This document shows positions 26,610 through 34,642 of a stretch of 64,000 bases of DNA, piece after piece (positions within the stretch are counted from its first letter, which is position 1; each line of letters opens with the position of its first letter). Under the pieces are notes generated by a model that had not been told where the DNA came from, did not search any database, and saw nothing but the letters and a program-made list of their open reading frames with translations. Position numbers and translations under genes: made by a program. The stretch comes from Mesobacillus jeotgali (GTDB taxonomy: Bacteria > Bacillota > Bacilli > Bacillales > Cytobacillaceae): assembly GCF_002874535.1 (NCBI RefSeq), contig NZ_CP025025.1, positions 2,093,526 through 2,157,525 on the forward strand, given 5' to 3'.

Positions 26610-26636
26610 AACAACGGGCAGAAACCCGTTGTTTTT
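26610..26636. terminator. Bidirectional terminator
   Basis: AACAACGGG and CCCGTTGTT with a 6-base loop, flanked by A and T tracts, between convergent DUF2935 and tenA. Confidence 0.85.
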
Positions 26637-26648
26637 AAATGTCATTTT

Positions 26649-27320
26649 TTAGTTTGTAACGGGCCATTTTTCTTGATTGTAGGCCATATCCCAGAACATG
26701 AATTCATACTGGCTGCTGATGTTAAAATGCTGTTTCATTTTATCTTGTTCTGATTTTGAGGCTTCGATTGCCAGCTGATCAAGTCTGCTTAGCTGCTCAT
26801 TTACTAACTCACTGAACCAATCTCCGCCATATGCATTAATCCATTCTTGATATATTTGGACATTAGGAGTGCAGTCCTTTAACAATTGTCCAATTTCATA
26901 GTAAATCCAATAGCATGGCAGGATCGCTGCGATGATTTCAGCCAGGCTTCCGGAAGCAGCAACGCGATAAAGGTGTGATGTGTAGGCATAGGCAGTGGGA
27001 GATGGGACGAACTCTTCTAATTCTTGTTTTGTTACACTCAATTGCTTTAGGAAATTTTCGTGCAGACCAAGCTCAGCCTCATAAGTCCCCATCGAATGAG
27101 CAGCCATTCTCGAAGTCGTGAACAAATCAGCTGCTCTTGACGCTCCGATTGCCTGTATCCTCGCAAAATGGGAAAGATAATAAGAATCCTGTAACACATA
27201 ATAGCGAAAGGACTCCAATGCTAAATTTCCATTAGCGATTCCCTTTATAAAAGGGTGGTCAAAATTTGCCTGCCATATTGGTTCTGCTTGTTTCTTTAAT
27301 TCTTCAGTGAATTTTTTCAT
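26649..27320 (-). CDS. tenA: Aminopyrimidine aminohydrolase (thiaminase II), TenA
   Basis: A 223-residue all-helical protein of the TenA family, which hydrolyses aminomethyl- or formylaminopyrimidine from degraded thiamine to HMP for thiamine salvage. Visible features are the N-terminal FTEELKKQAEPIWQANFDHPF, the active-site region YYVLQDSYYL, the catalytic Cys in ILPCYWIYYEIG, and a late acidic position in FMFWDMAY. Length matches B. subtilis TenA. The start is preceded by AGGAGGAGC. A TPP riboswitch and a terminator lie in its leader, so expression should fall when thiamine pyrophosphate is plentiful. No other thiamine gene is next to it here. Confidence 0.95.
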   Translation of the reverse strand: MKKFTEELKKQAEPIWQANFDHPFIKGIANGNLALESFRYYVLQDSYYLSHFARIQAIGASRAADLFTTSRMAAHSMGTYEAELGLHENFLKQLSVTKQELEEFVPSPTAYAYTSHLYRVAASGSLAEIIAAILPCYWIYYEIGQLLKDCTPNVQIYQEWINAYGGDWFSELVNEQLSRLDQLAIEASKSEQDKMKQHFNISSQYEFMFWDMAYNQEKWPVTN

Positions 27321-27351
27321 TTGAAGCTCCTCCTCATCCTTTTTAACCCAA

Positions 27352-27379
27352 TAAAAAAACCACTTTCAAGAAAGTGGTT
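27352..27379 (-). terminator. Riboswitch-controlled terminator in the tenA leader
   Basis: On the minus strand AACCACTTTC and GAAAGTGGTT form a 10-bp stem followed by a T run, between the TPP element and the tenA start. Part of the first arm repeats sequence (AAGTGGA) from the riboswitch, consistent with alternative pairing. Confidence 0.85.
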
Positions 27380-27394
27380 GAATTGGCACAACAT

Positions 27395-27503
27395 AAAAAC
27401 GTCCCAAAGTCCACTTTCCTACGCTGGTGTAAACCAGATCAGGTTCCAAGGGTCTCAAAGTCTCACTTTAATCTCAGCCTTTAATTCAAAGGCACCCCTA
27501 GTG
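27395..27503 (-). promoter_or_regulatory. TPP (THI-box) riboswitch
   Basis: Read on the minus strand, the element contains GGGTGCC, GGCTGAGA, GAGACCCTTGGAACCTGATC and CTGG...ACACCAGCGTAGGAAAG. These are the conserved pyrimidine- and pyrophosphate-sensing helices of the thiamine pyrophosphate aptamer. A terminator follows before tenA, indicating transcriptional OFF control by TPP. Confidence 0.95.
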
Positions 27504-27682
27504 GTAAAATTTTGTTATTTAATTCTTCATTAATCATAATAGCATGGCGGGTAGAAGAGTCAAGCAATATGAGAAAAGGTAAATTGTGAAAAAATTTAGA
27601 GTTAATTGTGAACATTATGTGACATTTTTTATTAAATTCTGTTAATATAAAAAATACAAACGAAATAGTGGGGGAATGAGAA

Positions 27683-27898
27683 GTGGGAAAACTTCTTATG
27701 TACTTTTATTTAATTGTTGGTTTATATTGTCTTGTAAGCGGATTCTTGGCATTGCTATCACATGGATTCCAGCATGCTGTACTATCACTGTTCCTTGCGG
27801 CATTTAACTTCGCGATGTTTTCTTTATTCCGGAAAGAAGGTAAGCTGCCCCGTTTACGCCTGATCAAAGGACGGAAAAGCGAGATGGCTAAGATTTAG
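27683..27898 (+). CDS. Small membrane protein (71 aa)
   Basis: A 71-residue protein with two hydrophobic segments (LLMYFYLIVGLYCLVSGFLA and AVLSLFLAAFNFAMFSLF) and a basic C-terminal tail (RLIKGRKSEMAKI) predicted to be cytoplasmic. GTG 27683 has GGGGGA 7 bases upstream. Family not recognised; it resembles small Bacillales membrane proteins of unknown role. Array C of 52-bp repeats begins 11 bases after the stop and would form part of its 3' untranslated RNA. Confidence 0.7.
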   Translation: MGKLLMYFYLIVGLYCLVSGFLALLSHGFQHAVLSLFLAAFNFAMFSLFRKEGKLPRLRLIKGRKSEMAKI

Positions 27899-27909
27899 TT
27901 CATGAAAAG

Positions 27910-28230
27910 TGAAGCTTGTTTAAGTAGCGGCAAGTTCGGGCAACATTCAATTGCATCAAGTAAAAGCTGTCCGAAGTAGGGGAATGTTCGGACAACTTTC
28001 CGGCCACACAAGCAAAAGCTGTCCGAAGTAAGGGCAAGTTCGGACAACTTTCCGGCCACTCGAGCAAAAGCTGACCGAAGTAGGGGCAGTTCGGACAACT
28101 TTCCCGCCACTCGAGCAAAAGCTGTCCGAAGTAGGGGCAAGTTCGGACAACTTTCCCGCCACACAAGCAAAAGCTGTCCGAAGTATCATCAGGTTCGGAC
28201 ATAATCTCGGCTCACTAAGCCAAAGTTGTC
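27910..28230 (+). repeat. 52-bp tandem repeat array C (7 units)
   Basis: Cores AAAAGCTGTC (last copy CAAAGTTGTC, first copy degenerate) lie at 27910, 27962, 28014, 28066, 28117, 28169 and 28221: period 52 with one 1-base deletion. The unit is core, 19 bases, then GACAACTTTCCCGCCACTCG and AGC. TGTCCGAA pairs with TTCGGACA around an 11-base loop. The minus strand is open in all three frames through the array because the unit contains no stops, so the overlapping frames there are not genes. Confidence 0.95.
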
Positions 28231-28263
28231 TAAAACAGCATCAATCACTCAAAATGAGCCCAC

Positions 28264-28301
28264 AAAAAAACCAGGCCACCCCCAAAGAGGATGCCTGGTT
28301 T
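28264..28301 (-). terminator. Terminator of the qox operon
   Basis: AAACCAGGC and GCCTGGTTT around a 16-base loop, followed on the minus strand by a T run. Confidence 0.8.
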
Positions 28302-28310
28302 CATTTCGTT

Positions 28311-28610
28311 TTAATGCGAGTGTCCTGAAGTCATAACCCAGATGGATCCTGCAACAATGACTACTGCGATAAATGCTGAGTAAATGATATTGATATTATT
28401 CGTCACTTTATCCTCGCCTTCATTTACGTGCATGAACATGTAAAGCTGGATTCCGGCCTGGACAACCGCCAGTGTGCCGATGATCCACATGACTGCCTTC
28501 ATTGAAAGTGAGCTCTGAAGGGCAATCCATGCAGCGCCGAATGTCAGGACGAGTGACATGAAGAATCCGATGACATGGCTTAATGGGAAGCCTTTTGAAT
28601 GCTGATCCAT
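28311..28610 (-). CDS. qoxD: Cytochrome aa3 quinol oxidase subunit IV
   Basis: A 99-residue protein with three transmembrane helices (HVIGFFMSLVLTFGAAW; VMWIIGTLAVVQAGIQLYMF; IIYSAFIAVVIVAGSIWVM), the last subunit of the aa3-type menaquinol oxidase. FMHVNEG is the family hallmark between helices 2 and 3. It stabilises the complex and has no cofactor. It lies one base after qoxC in the order A-B-C-D and ends at the operon terminator. Length and topology are normal. Confidence 0.95.
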   Translation of the reverse strand: MDQHSKGFPLSHVIGFFMSLVLTFGAAWIALQSSLSMKAVMWIIGTLAVVQAGIQLYMFMHVNEGEDKVTNNINIIYSAFIAVVIVAGSIWVMTSGHSH

Positions 28611-28611
28611 A

Positions 28612-29217
28612 TTACATCACCAACCCTTGTAAATAAACGAATGTGAAGATGAAAATCCAAACGACATCAAGGAAGTGCCAGTACAGTCCGAATATGAATG
28701 CCTTACGTGCTGTCACTGGTGTCAATCCGCGCTGCACTATCTGGACGATCAGCAGGATCGCCCAGCCAATCCCGATTGTGACGTGCAATCCGTGTGTTCC
28801 CAGCAGAACGAAGAAGCTGGATAGGAACGCACTTGTTTGCATTGTTGCACCTTCATGTACATAGTGCATGAATTCGCGAATTTCCATGAAAAGGAACCCA
28901 CCGCCCAGTAGCAGCGTAAATACTAACCACATCAGCATGCCTTTTATATTGCTGCGACGCATTTCAAAAATCGAGATACCCATTGTGAAGCTGCTTGTCA
29001 GCAGCAGGAAAGTCTGAATCATAACATCTTTTACAATGAAGATATCCTTCTGAGTCGGTCCGCCGGCATAACGCTCACCGAGCACTCCATACACTCCAAA
29101 AAGGGTAGCGAAGAGCACGATTTCAGCTCCGAGGAAGACCCAGAAGCCGAGGATATTCATCCTGTTTTGTTCTGTCTGGTATTCGAGCGGCAAAGCGGCA
29201 TTAACTTTAGCTGACAT
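28612..29217 (-). CDS. qoxC: Cytochrome aa3 quinol oxidase subunit III
   Basis: A 201-residue subunit III with five predicted transmembrane helices. Conserved features include ILGFWVFLGAEIVLFATLFG, the FLLTSSFTMGISIFEMRR segment, and GTHGLHVTIGIGWA with the family His residues, ending HFLDVVWIFIFTFVYL. It is part of the proton-pumping quinol oxidase in the cytoplasmic membrane. Its start overlaps the qoxB stop by 11 bases, consistent with translational coupling. Nothing unusual is seen. Confidence 0.96.
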   Translation of the reverse strand: MSAKVNAALPLEYQTEQNRMNILGFWVFLGAEIVLFATLFGVYGVLGERYAGGPTQKDIFIVKDVMIQTFLLLTSSFTMGISIFEMRRSNIKGMLMWLVFTLLLGGGFLFMEIREFMHYVHEGATMQTSAFLSSFFVLLGTHGLHVTIGIGWAILLIVQIVQRGLTPVTARKAFIFGLYWHFLDVVWIFIFTFVYLQGLVM

Positions 29218-31186
29218 GATTCTTCACTCCTTTGTTCGCGCCTTTTCTCCATTTGCTTTCTGTTTCAAAGATTTCATCCTTGTGGACATGGAAGCCTTCA
29301 TCATAGTCAAATGAACGGAAGGCAAGTCCAGCGAGAATACCTATAGCGGCAACTCCGGCAGCAATCGTCCATTCGAAAACAAGCAGGAATCCGGAAATTC
29401 CGAAGACAACCCCCATATAAATCGGGATCCATGTGTTGCTGGGCAAATGGATTTCTTCAATTTCATCTTCAGAAAGTGGCTGAAGTTGATTGTTCTTTTT
29501 CATGTGCCAGAATGCATCAAGCTTTGTAACCTCAGGGAGGGAAGCAAAGTTATAATGCTGTACAGGTGTTGCTGTTGCCCATTCAAGCGTTCTTGCATCC
29601 CACGGGTCATTGCCGATATTGCGGTCAGCGTTACGTGCGCTCCAGTAGATGTTGTAGACAAGAGCCGCAAATCCTGCTGCAAGAATCACTGAACCAACAG
29701 CAGAAATCATCATCAATGGACCAAACCCAGTTTCAGCTGAGTAAGTGTACGCGCGGCGGACCGCACCGTCAAGTCCAAGGAAGAACATTGGCATGAACGT
29801 CACGTTGAAACCAACAACGAACAGCCAGAAGTGCCATTTCCCGATTTTCTCATTAAGCATATAGCCGAACATCTTAGGCCACCAGAAGTAAAGGCCTGCA
29901 AAGATCGGAAACACTACCCCAGGAATCAGTACATAGTGGAAGTGTGCCACCAGGAATAATGTGTTGTGATACTGATAATCTGCTGCAGCCATCGCCAGCA
30001 TGACACCAGTAACACCGCCGATGACAAAGTTAGGAACGAAAGCTAATGCCCAGAGCATTGCCGTCGTAAACTTGATCCGGCCTTTTCTCATCGTGAACAG
30101 CCAGTTGAATACCTTCACCCCTGTAGGGATGGCAATTGCCATCGTCGTGATCGAGAAGAAAGAGTTCACGCCTGCGCTATTACCCATTGTGAAGAAGTGG
30201 TGAACCCATACTAGCATACTTAAAACTGAAATCATTACGATCGAGATGACCATTGATTTATAGCCGTATAAAGTTTTACGCGCAAAAGTCGAGATAATAT
30301 CTGACAGCATACCGAATGCTGGCAGAACGACGATATAGACTTCAGGGTGTCCCCATAGCCAGAACAGATTCGCCCAGAGCATATCCATACCGCCGCCCGA
30401 GATCGTAAAGAAGTGAGTACCGAACGTGCGGTCAAATGTCATCAATGCCAGCGCAACTGTAAAAATAGGGAAGCTGGCTACGATGATGATTGAAGTGATG
30501 AAAGATGTCCATGTGAACATTGGCATCTTCATTAAAGTCATGCCTTTAGTTCTCATTTTTAACACTGTGACAACGAAGTTAATACCTGTCATCAAAGTAC
30601 CGGCACCTGCTATTTGCAGGGCAACTGCGTAAAAGTTATTCCCGATGCCCGGACTGAATTCTTTTCCGGCAAGAGGGAAGTATGAGGTCCATCCTGCGTC
30701 AGGTGAACCGCCAATGATGAATGAAATATTGAACAGTGCTGCGCCGCTCACAGTCAGCCAGAAGCTGAGAGCATTTAGCTGTGGAAAAGCAACATCACGG
30801 GCACCGATTTGCAACGGAATCACAAAGTTCATGAGACCGATCAGAAGCGGCATCGCAACAAATAAGATCATGATGACGCCGTGTGTTGTGAATACCTCGT
30901 TATAGTGCTGGGCATTCAGAAAGTCATTTTCCGGCACGGCTGTCTGGCCTTTCATCATCAAGCCATCAATACCGCCGCGGAGAAACATCACGACGCCTAC
31001 CAGGATATACATAATCCCGATTTTCTTGTGGTCAACAGTTGTAAACCACTCCGACCATAGGTAATTCCATTTTTTAAAATAGGTGAGACCGGCTAATGCA
31101 CCAACTAATGTCAGGGCAATCCCGATTTGTGATGCGAAAATTAATGGATCACCAGTTACGAAAAATTCATCCCACTTAATGCCCAC
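29207..31186 (-). CDS. qoxB: Cytochrome aa3 quinol oxidase subunit I
   Basis: The catalytic haem-copper subunit, about 659 residues with some 14 hydrophobic segments. Ligand motifs are present: the low-spin haem His in EVFTTHGVIM, CuB and the cross-linked Tyr in WGHPEVYIVVLPAFG, the HH pair in WVHHFFTMGNS, and the haem His pair in LVAHFHYVLIPG. It reduces O2 to water with menaquinol electrons and pumps protons. The GTG at 31195 lies inside the GGGGG ribosome binding site, while the GTG at 31186 is 8 bases downstream and gives an N-terminus (GIKWDEFFVTGDPL) collinear with B. subtilis QoxB, so 31186 is chosen. It overlaps qoxA by 11 bases. Confidence 0.96.
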   Translation of the reverse strand: MGIKWDEFFVTGDPLIFASQIGIALTLVGALAGLTYFKKWNYLWSEWFTTVDHKKIGIMYILVGVVMFLRGGIDGLMMKGQTAVPENDFLNAQHYNEVFTTHGVIMILFVAMPLLIGLMNFVIPLQIGARDVAFPQLNALSFWLTVSGAALFNISFIIGGSPDAGWTSYFPLAGKEFSPGIGNNFYAVALQIAGAGTLMTGINFVVTVLKMRTKGMTLMKMPMFTWTSFITSIIIVASFPIFTVALALMTFDRTFGTHFFTISGGGMDMLWANLFWLWGHPEVYIVVLPAFGMLSDIISTFARKTLYGYKSMVISIVMISVLSMLVWVHHFFTMGNSAGVNSFFSITTMAIAIPTGVKVFNWLFTMRKGRIKFTTAMLWALAFVPNFVIGGVTGVMLAMAAADYQYHNTLFLVAHFHYVLIPGVVFPIFAGLYFWWPKMFGYMLNEKIGKWHFWLFVVGFNVTFMPMFFLGLDGAVRRAYTYSAETGFGPLMMISAVGSVILAAGFAALVYNIYWSARNADRNIGNDPWDARTLEWATATPVQHYNFASLPEVTKLDAFWHMKKNNQLQPLSEDEIEEIHLPSNTWIPIYMGVVFGISGFLLVFEWTIAAGVAAIGILAGLAFRSFDYDEGFHVHKDEIFETESKWRKGANKGVKNHVS

Positions 31187-32201
31187 TGTGGTCACCCCCG
31201 TGTGAATCTTCAGTTTCAGATTCTTTATGGTTCATATCTTCATTGTTTTCATGATTTAAATGATCATTGTTTCCATCTTTATTTTTGTAATTATCCTTAT
31301 CCTCAAAAATCTTTCCAGGCCAGCCATGTCCTCTATCGTACATTTCCGGATTCGTGTAGTTCTTTGAATGCGGATCAGAGTGGTCGACCCATTCAAGGTG
31401 TGTGTTTGAGAATGTCTTGCGTCCAAGGTGGGAAGGCTCAAGCATCTTCTCATATTCCTCCAAAGTCATTTTTGGAGCAGTTTCTTTTACGTCTTTGATC
31501 CATTTATCAAAATCTTTTTGTGTCTGGGAAAGCACTTCGAACTCCATGCCTGCATATCCCTGGCCGTTAAAGTTTGTGTTCTTGCCAACATATGATCCTG
31601 GATTATCTGCAACCAGGTAGAGCTGAGTTTCAGCTTTCGCCATCGTGTATTTTTGGCCGGCCAAAGCAGGAATCCAGAAACTTTGCATCGTGCCTGCTGA
31701 GGTCAGTCTGAAGTCGATCGGACGGTCTTCAGGAATATTCACATAGTTGACTGTTTCGATTCCTTGTTCCGGATAACTGAAAATCCATTTCCAATCAGCA
31801 GATGTAACGTTAATGACAAGAGGCTCTTTATTCTCATAACCTTTCGGGATTTCATCTATAGCGTAAATCGTTTTGACAGTAGGGATCGTCAAAGCAACGA
31901 TAATCAAAATCGGAATCACTGTCCAAATTATTTCAAGCACAGTGCTGCCGTGTTCTTCAGGTGGTTCGTAATCCAAGTTGTCTTTTCTTTCACGGTACTT
32001 CCAGACGATGAATCCGAATAGCCCGAATACAACGACTGTGACGAGTAACATCAGAGCAATCGAAAAGTTGATTAACTCAAGAATTTGTCTTGCGATTGGT
32101 CCCTCCGGGTTGAATACCACCATATTGTTTTCACAGCCGCTAAGCAACAGCACAGCCATGATCGAGGTGAGGGAGACCAAAAATAGTTTTGATTTCTTCA
32201 T
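31176..32201 (-). CDS. qoxA: Cytochrome aa3 quinol oxidase subunit II, with His-rich tail
   Basis: A lipoprotein of about 341 residues. The signal peptide ends at the lipobox LLSGC, followed by two transmembrane helices (SIALMLLVTVVVFGLFGFIV and LEIIWTVIPILIIVALTIP) and an extracytoplasmic cupredoxin domain lacking CuA ligands, as expected for a quinol oxidase. The C-terminus is extended and unusually rich in His, Asp, Asn and Glu (NDHLNHENNEDMNH, then HGGDHSGH), suggesting metal binding. ATG 32201 has AAGGAG 8 bases upstream and is preferred over the upstream in-frame start. First gene of the operon; an Fnr-like box lies about 115 bases upstream. Confidence 0.95.
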   Translation of the reverse strand: MKKSKLFLVSLTSIMAVLLLSGCENNMVVFNPEGPIARQILELINFSIALMLLVTVVVFGLFGFIVWKYRERKDNLDYEPPEEHGSTVLEIIWTVIPILIIVALTIPTVKTIYAIDEIPKGYENKEPLVINVTSADWKWIFSYPEQGIETVNYVNIPEDRPIDFRLTSAGTMQSFWIPALAGQKYTMAKAETQLYLVADNPGSYVGKNTNFNGQGYAGMEFEVLSQTQKDFDKWIKDVKETAPKMTLEEYEKMLEPSHLGRKTFSNTHLEWVDHSDPHSKNYTNPEMYDRGHGWPGKIFEDKDNYKNKDGNNDHLNHENNEDMNHKESETEDSHGGDHSGH

Positions 32202-32315
32202 CACTGCAGCTCCTTTCAAATATGAACCTTGTTCATTCTATCACAAACTTATGTTCATTTGTTCACAAAGTTTTCGAAAATAACCCCTTAATGAACGGTA
32301 AGTTGTGGCAAAAGG

Positions 32316-32331
32316 TGTGATAAATATCACA
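32316..32331. promoter_or_regulatory. Fnr/Crp-like palindrome upstream of qoxA
   Basis: TGTGATAAATATCACA fits TGTGA-N6-TCACA exactly, the pattern bound by Bacillus Fnr and related Crp-family regulators. It is centred about 122 bases before the qoxA start. The palindrome extends one base further on the left side as GTGTGA and on the right as TCACAC. Confidence 0.6.
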
Positions 32332-32448
32332 CTGCTTTATTTGTAATCATTCTAACATGGAAGTTGTTACGGTTTTGACGACAAATGTGAACAAATTATG
32401 AAAACAAAAATTGTCATCTTAGTGAATTTAAAAAATTTCCTATTGACG

Positions 32449-32476
32449 AAAAAACAGGACCTCAATTTGAGGCCCT
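32449..32476 (-). terminator. Terminator of the 54-aa zinc-ribbon gene
   Basis: On the minus strand AGGGCCTC and GAGGTCCT pair around a 5-base loop and run into GTTTTTT. Confidence 0.8.
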
Positions 32477-32487
32477 GCTTCACAAGA

Positions 32488-32652
32488 TTAAGATGCTTTG
32501 TGTCTTTCTATATATGTCTCCAATGCTGGATGAAATTCTTTTTCATAGTGGCCAGCAGGACAGGCCTTAATTACGACCGCCTTGCATGAAGGATTATCTT
32601 TTACTTCCAACGCTGTTTTACAACGTGGGCATTTTTCAACAAAAAGATTCAT
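32488..32652 (-). CDS. Small cysteine-rich zinc-ribbon-like protein (54 aa)
   Basis: A 54-residue frame with GGAGGG before ATG 32652 and a terminator after the stop. Four cysteines (KCPRCKT near the start, PSCKAV and KACPAGHY further on) plus His residues give a likely zinc site. The C-terminal part (FHPALETYIERHKAS) is a charged helix. The pattern fits small zinc-finger proteins of Bacilli with unknown role. It is transcribed toward, but separately from, the qox operon region. Confidence 0.8.
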   Translation of the reverse strand: MNLFVEKCPRCKTALEVKDNPSCKAVVIKACPAGHYEKEFHPALETYIERHKAS

Positions 32653-32776
32653 TTTAATATCCCTCCAATAATTCCTATGAGTTTAGTATGAATTAAATTC
32701 AATATAATTTCAATGGTTAATAAGACCAATTGTGTTACCATTGAAGTTATTGAAGGTAGCAAAAGGAGTTGTCTAA

Positions 32777-33532
32777 ATGCAGGAAGCAGTTTCGCTTTTA
32801 CATAACAACCAGGTGATTAGAGGGATGGCACATATCCCCTTGGCAGGCCAGAAGGAGGCTCCTGCTGTTATTCTCCTGCATGGCTTTACCGGCAGCATAC
32901 TAGAGCCACATCGTTTCTTTTTGAAAATTTCAAGGGCACTCGAAGATCTTGGGATTGCGAGCTTCCGATTCGACTTTTTAGGAAGCGGAGAGAGTGATGG
33001 GAATTTTGAAGACATGACTGTGTTGAATGAATTAGCAGAGGCAGAAACAATTCTTGAGTATGTTCGTTCACATCCCAGCATTAATAACGAAAAAGTGATT
33101 GTCCTCGGTTTTAGTATGGGAGGATTTGTTGCCAGCCTACTTGCTGGAGATCATCCAGAGAAAATCGAGAAACTTATTTTACTAGCTCCAGCTGGCAGTA
33201 TGGCAGAAGAAGCGAAGGTTATGGTGAAAAATTCTACATATATTAAGGAAAAGAGCGCCTTCGACATTGGTGGGAATTTAATAGGAAAAGAATTTATTGA
33301 AGAGTTAAGTACCATTGATGTGTGGGAAAGGGCAAAAAAATTCAAAGGCGATGTTTTGCTGATTCATGGGACAAATGATCAAGCTGTTTCGATTGAGGAT
33401 TCCATGAAATATCAGGAGAAATGCTATCAGGAACAGGCGACGCTCAACATTGTGACAGGGGCTGACCATACCTTTAATTCTTATCATTGGGAAAAAGAAG
33501 TTATTGAAAACATTTGTAACTTTGTAAAATAG
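32777..33532 (+). CDS. Alpha/beta hydrolase, feruloyl/cinnamoyl-esterase-like
   Basis: A 251-residue serine hydrolase of the alpha/beta fold. The oxyanion region is VILLHGFTGS, the nucleophile elbow GFSMGGFVA (Ser about residue 116), the acid in IHGTNDQAVS and the catalytic His in GADHTFNS. The tail motif NSYHWEKEV is typical of the S33-type cinnamoyl/feruloyl esterase group, which cleaves small aromatic or acyl esters. No signal peptide, so cytoplasmic. ATG 32777 has AAAAGGAG upstream. An SDR oxidoreductase with an unusual start follows 21 bases later and is probably in the same operon. Confidence 0.88.
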   Translation: MQEAVSLLHNNQVIRGMAHIPLAGQKEAPAVILLHGFTGSILEPHRFFLKISRALEDLGIASFRFDFLGSGESDGNFEDMTVLNELAEAETILEYVRSHPSINNEKVIVLGFSMGGFVASLLAGDHPEKIEKLILLAPAGSMAEEAKVMVKNSTYIKEKSAFDIGGNLIGKEFIEELSTIDVWERAKKFKGDVLLIHGTNDQAVSIEDSMKYQEKCYQEQATLNIVTGADHTFNSYHWEKEVIENICNFVK

Positions 33533-33553
33533 AACATACGGAGGTGCATCATC

Positions 33554-34447
33554 ATATTAATCGAGAACTTATCAGGCAAGACAGTTATCATCACTGGAGC
33601 CAATAGCGGCATCGGCTATGAAGCGGCAAAGAAACTCTCTGAAAAGGGTGCACATGTCATATTCGCAGTGAGAAATGAGGAAAAGGGCAAGGTTGCTGTT
33701 GACTCTATAGTGCAAGGAAATCGTGAAGCATCAGTAGAAATGATGAAGCTGGATTTGGCAGACCTCGCAAGTGTCCGCAATTTCACTTCAGCTTTTATGG
33801 AAAAATACAGCTCCCTGGACATACTGATCAATAACGCTGGAGTCATGATCCCTCCATATGGCAAGACAAAGGATGGATTCGAGCTTCAATTCGGCAGTAA
33901 TCACCTTGGCCACTTTGCGTTGACAGGCCTCTTGCTGCCAATTTTAAAAAATACACCTGGTTCCAGGGTTGTCACTTTGAGCAGCATCGCTCATCGGGGA
34001 GCTTCGATTGATTTTGATAATCTGGACGGCTCAAAGGGATACAAAGCAATGAAATTTTATGGACAGAGCAAGCTTGCTAACCTGTTATTTGCTAGGGATC
34101 TTGATAATCGTTTTAAACAGCATGGAATCGAAACAATCAGTGTCGCTTGCCACCCGGGAATTTCCAATACGAATTTATTCAATCTAGGGAAAGGTGAAAC
34201 CCCTAAATATATGAAAGGATTGATGAAATTTTTTTCCCAGCCCGCAGAAATGGGCGCTCTTCCAACCATCTATGCTGCAGCGGATGACAGCTTGACCGGC
34301 GGTGAATACATTGGTCCGGACGGGAGAGGAAACAGAAAAGGATATCCTGCGATTGAAATTCCTGCATCAGGAGTTTTTAATGAAGAAACAATGACCAGGT
34401 TATGGACCGTATCGGAGGAATTAACGGGGATATCCTTTAATTTTTAG
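33554..34447 (+). CDS. Short-chain dehydrogenase (retinol dehydrogenase-like) lacking an ATG/GTG/TTG start
   Basis: A classical SDR of about 297 residues. The first in-frame ATG/GTG/TTG is a GTG at 33668, but that would remove the cofactor-binding motif TVIITGANSGIGYEAA, which is perfectly in frame upstream. A strong GGAGGTG at 33540-33546 lies 9 bases before ATA 33554, giving Met-LIENLSGKTVIITG if ATA initiates; ATC 33551 is the alternative. An in-frame stop is not met before these. Other motifs are INNAGVM, the catalytic Ser in VVTLSSIAH, YGQSKLAN (YxxxK) and HPGISNTN. Such enzymes oxidise or reduce alcohols and carbonyls with NAD(P). Poor initiation would limit expression. Confidence 0.85.
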   Translation: MLIENLSGKTVIITGANSGIGYEAAKKLSEKGAHVIFAVRNEEKGKVAVDSIVQGNREASVEMMKLDLADLASVRNFTSAFMEKYSSLDILINNAGVMIPPYGKTKDGFELQFGSNHLGHFALTGLLLPILKNTPGSRVVTLSSIAHRGASIDFDNLDGSKGYKAMKFYGQSKLANLLFARDLDNRFKQHGIETISVACHPGISNTNLFNLGKGETPKYMKGLMKFFSQPAEMGALPTIYAAADDSLTGGEYIGPDGRGNRKGYPAIEIPASGVFNEETMTRLWTVSEELTGISFNF

Positions 34448-34472
34448 AGACTCTTCCTGGAGTCTCTTTATT
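34446..34472 (+). terminator. Intrinsic terminator after the SDR gene
   Basis: AGAGACTC and GAGTCTCT around a 6-base loop, followed by TTATT. Confidence 0.75.
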
Positions 34473-34504
34473 ACAATATTAATATATTAAAATAATAATT
34501 AATT

Positions 34505-34518
34505 TGTAAGCGATTACA
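34505..34518. promoter_or_regulatory. Catabolite responsive element (CcpA site)
   Basis: TGTAAGCGATTACA matches the cre consensus TGWAANCGNTNWCA at every position. It lies 125 bases before the 75-aa gene and 460 bases before adhE. Confidence 0.75.
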
Positions 34519-34567
34519 ATCTGTTGTTCTTCACTCTTTTGAAAGTTGATAAACAATAGTTCATATA

Positions 34568-34585
34568 TTGTTCAACATTTCACAA
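34568..34585. promoter_or_regulatory. Possible Rex-like site upstream of the 75-aa gene
   Basis: TTGTTCAACATTTCACAA has a perfect right half (TTCACAA) and a left half with two mismatches to the Rex pattern TTGTGAA-N4-TTCACAA. Confidence 0.4.
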
Positions 34586-34642
34586 ACTATTATTCTGATT
34601 ATGTGATAATCTTTAATTAGAAAAGGAAAAGGAGTGATTGAA

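Noticed and set aside
27895-28202. Three overlapping minus-strand frames of 77-100 codons
   Set aside because: They are translations of array C in all three frames; the 52-bp unit simply contains no stop on that strand. No ribosome binding site or non-repeat content.
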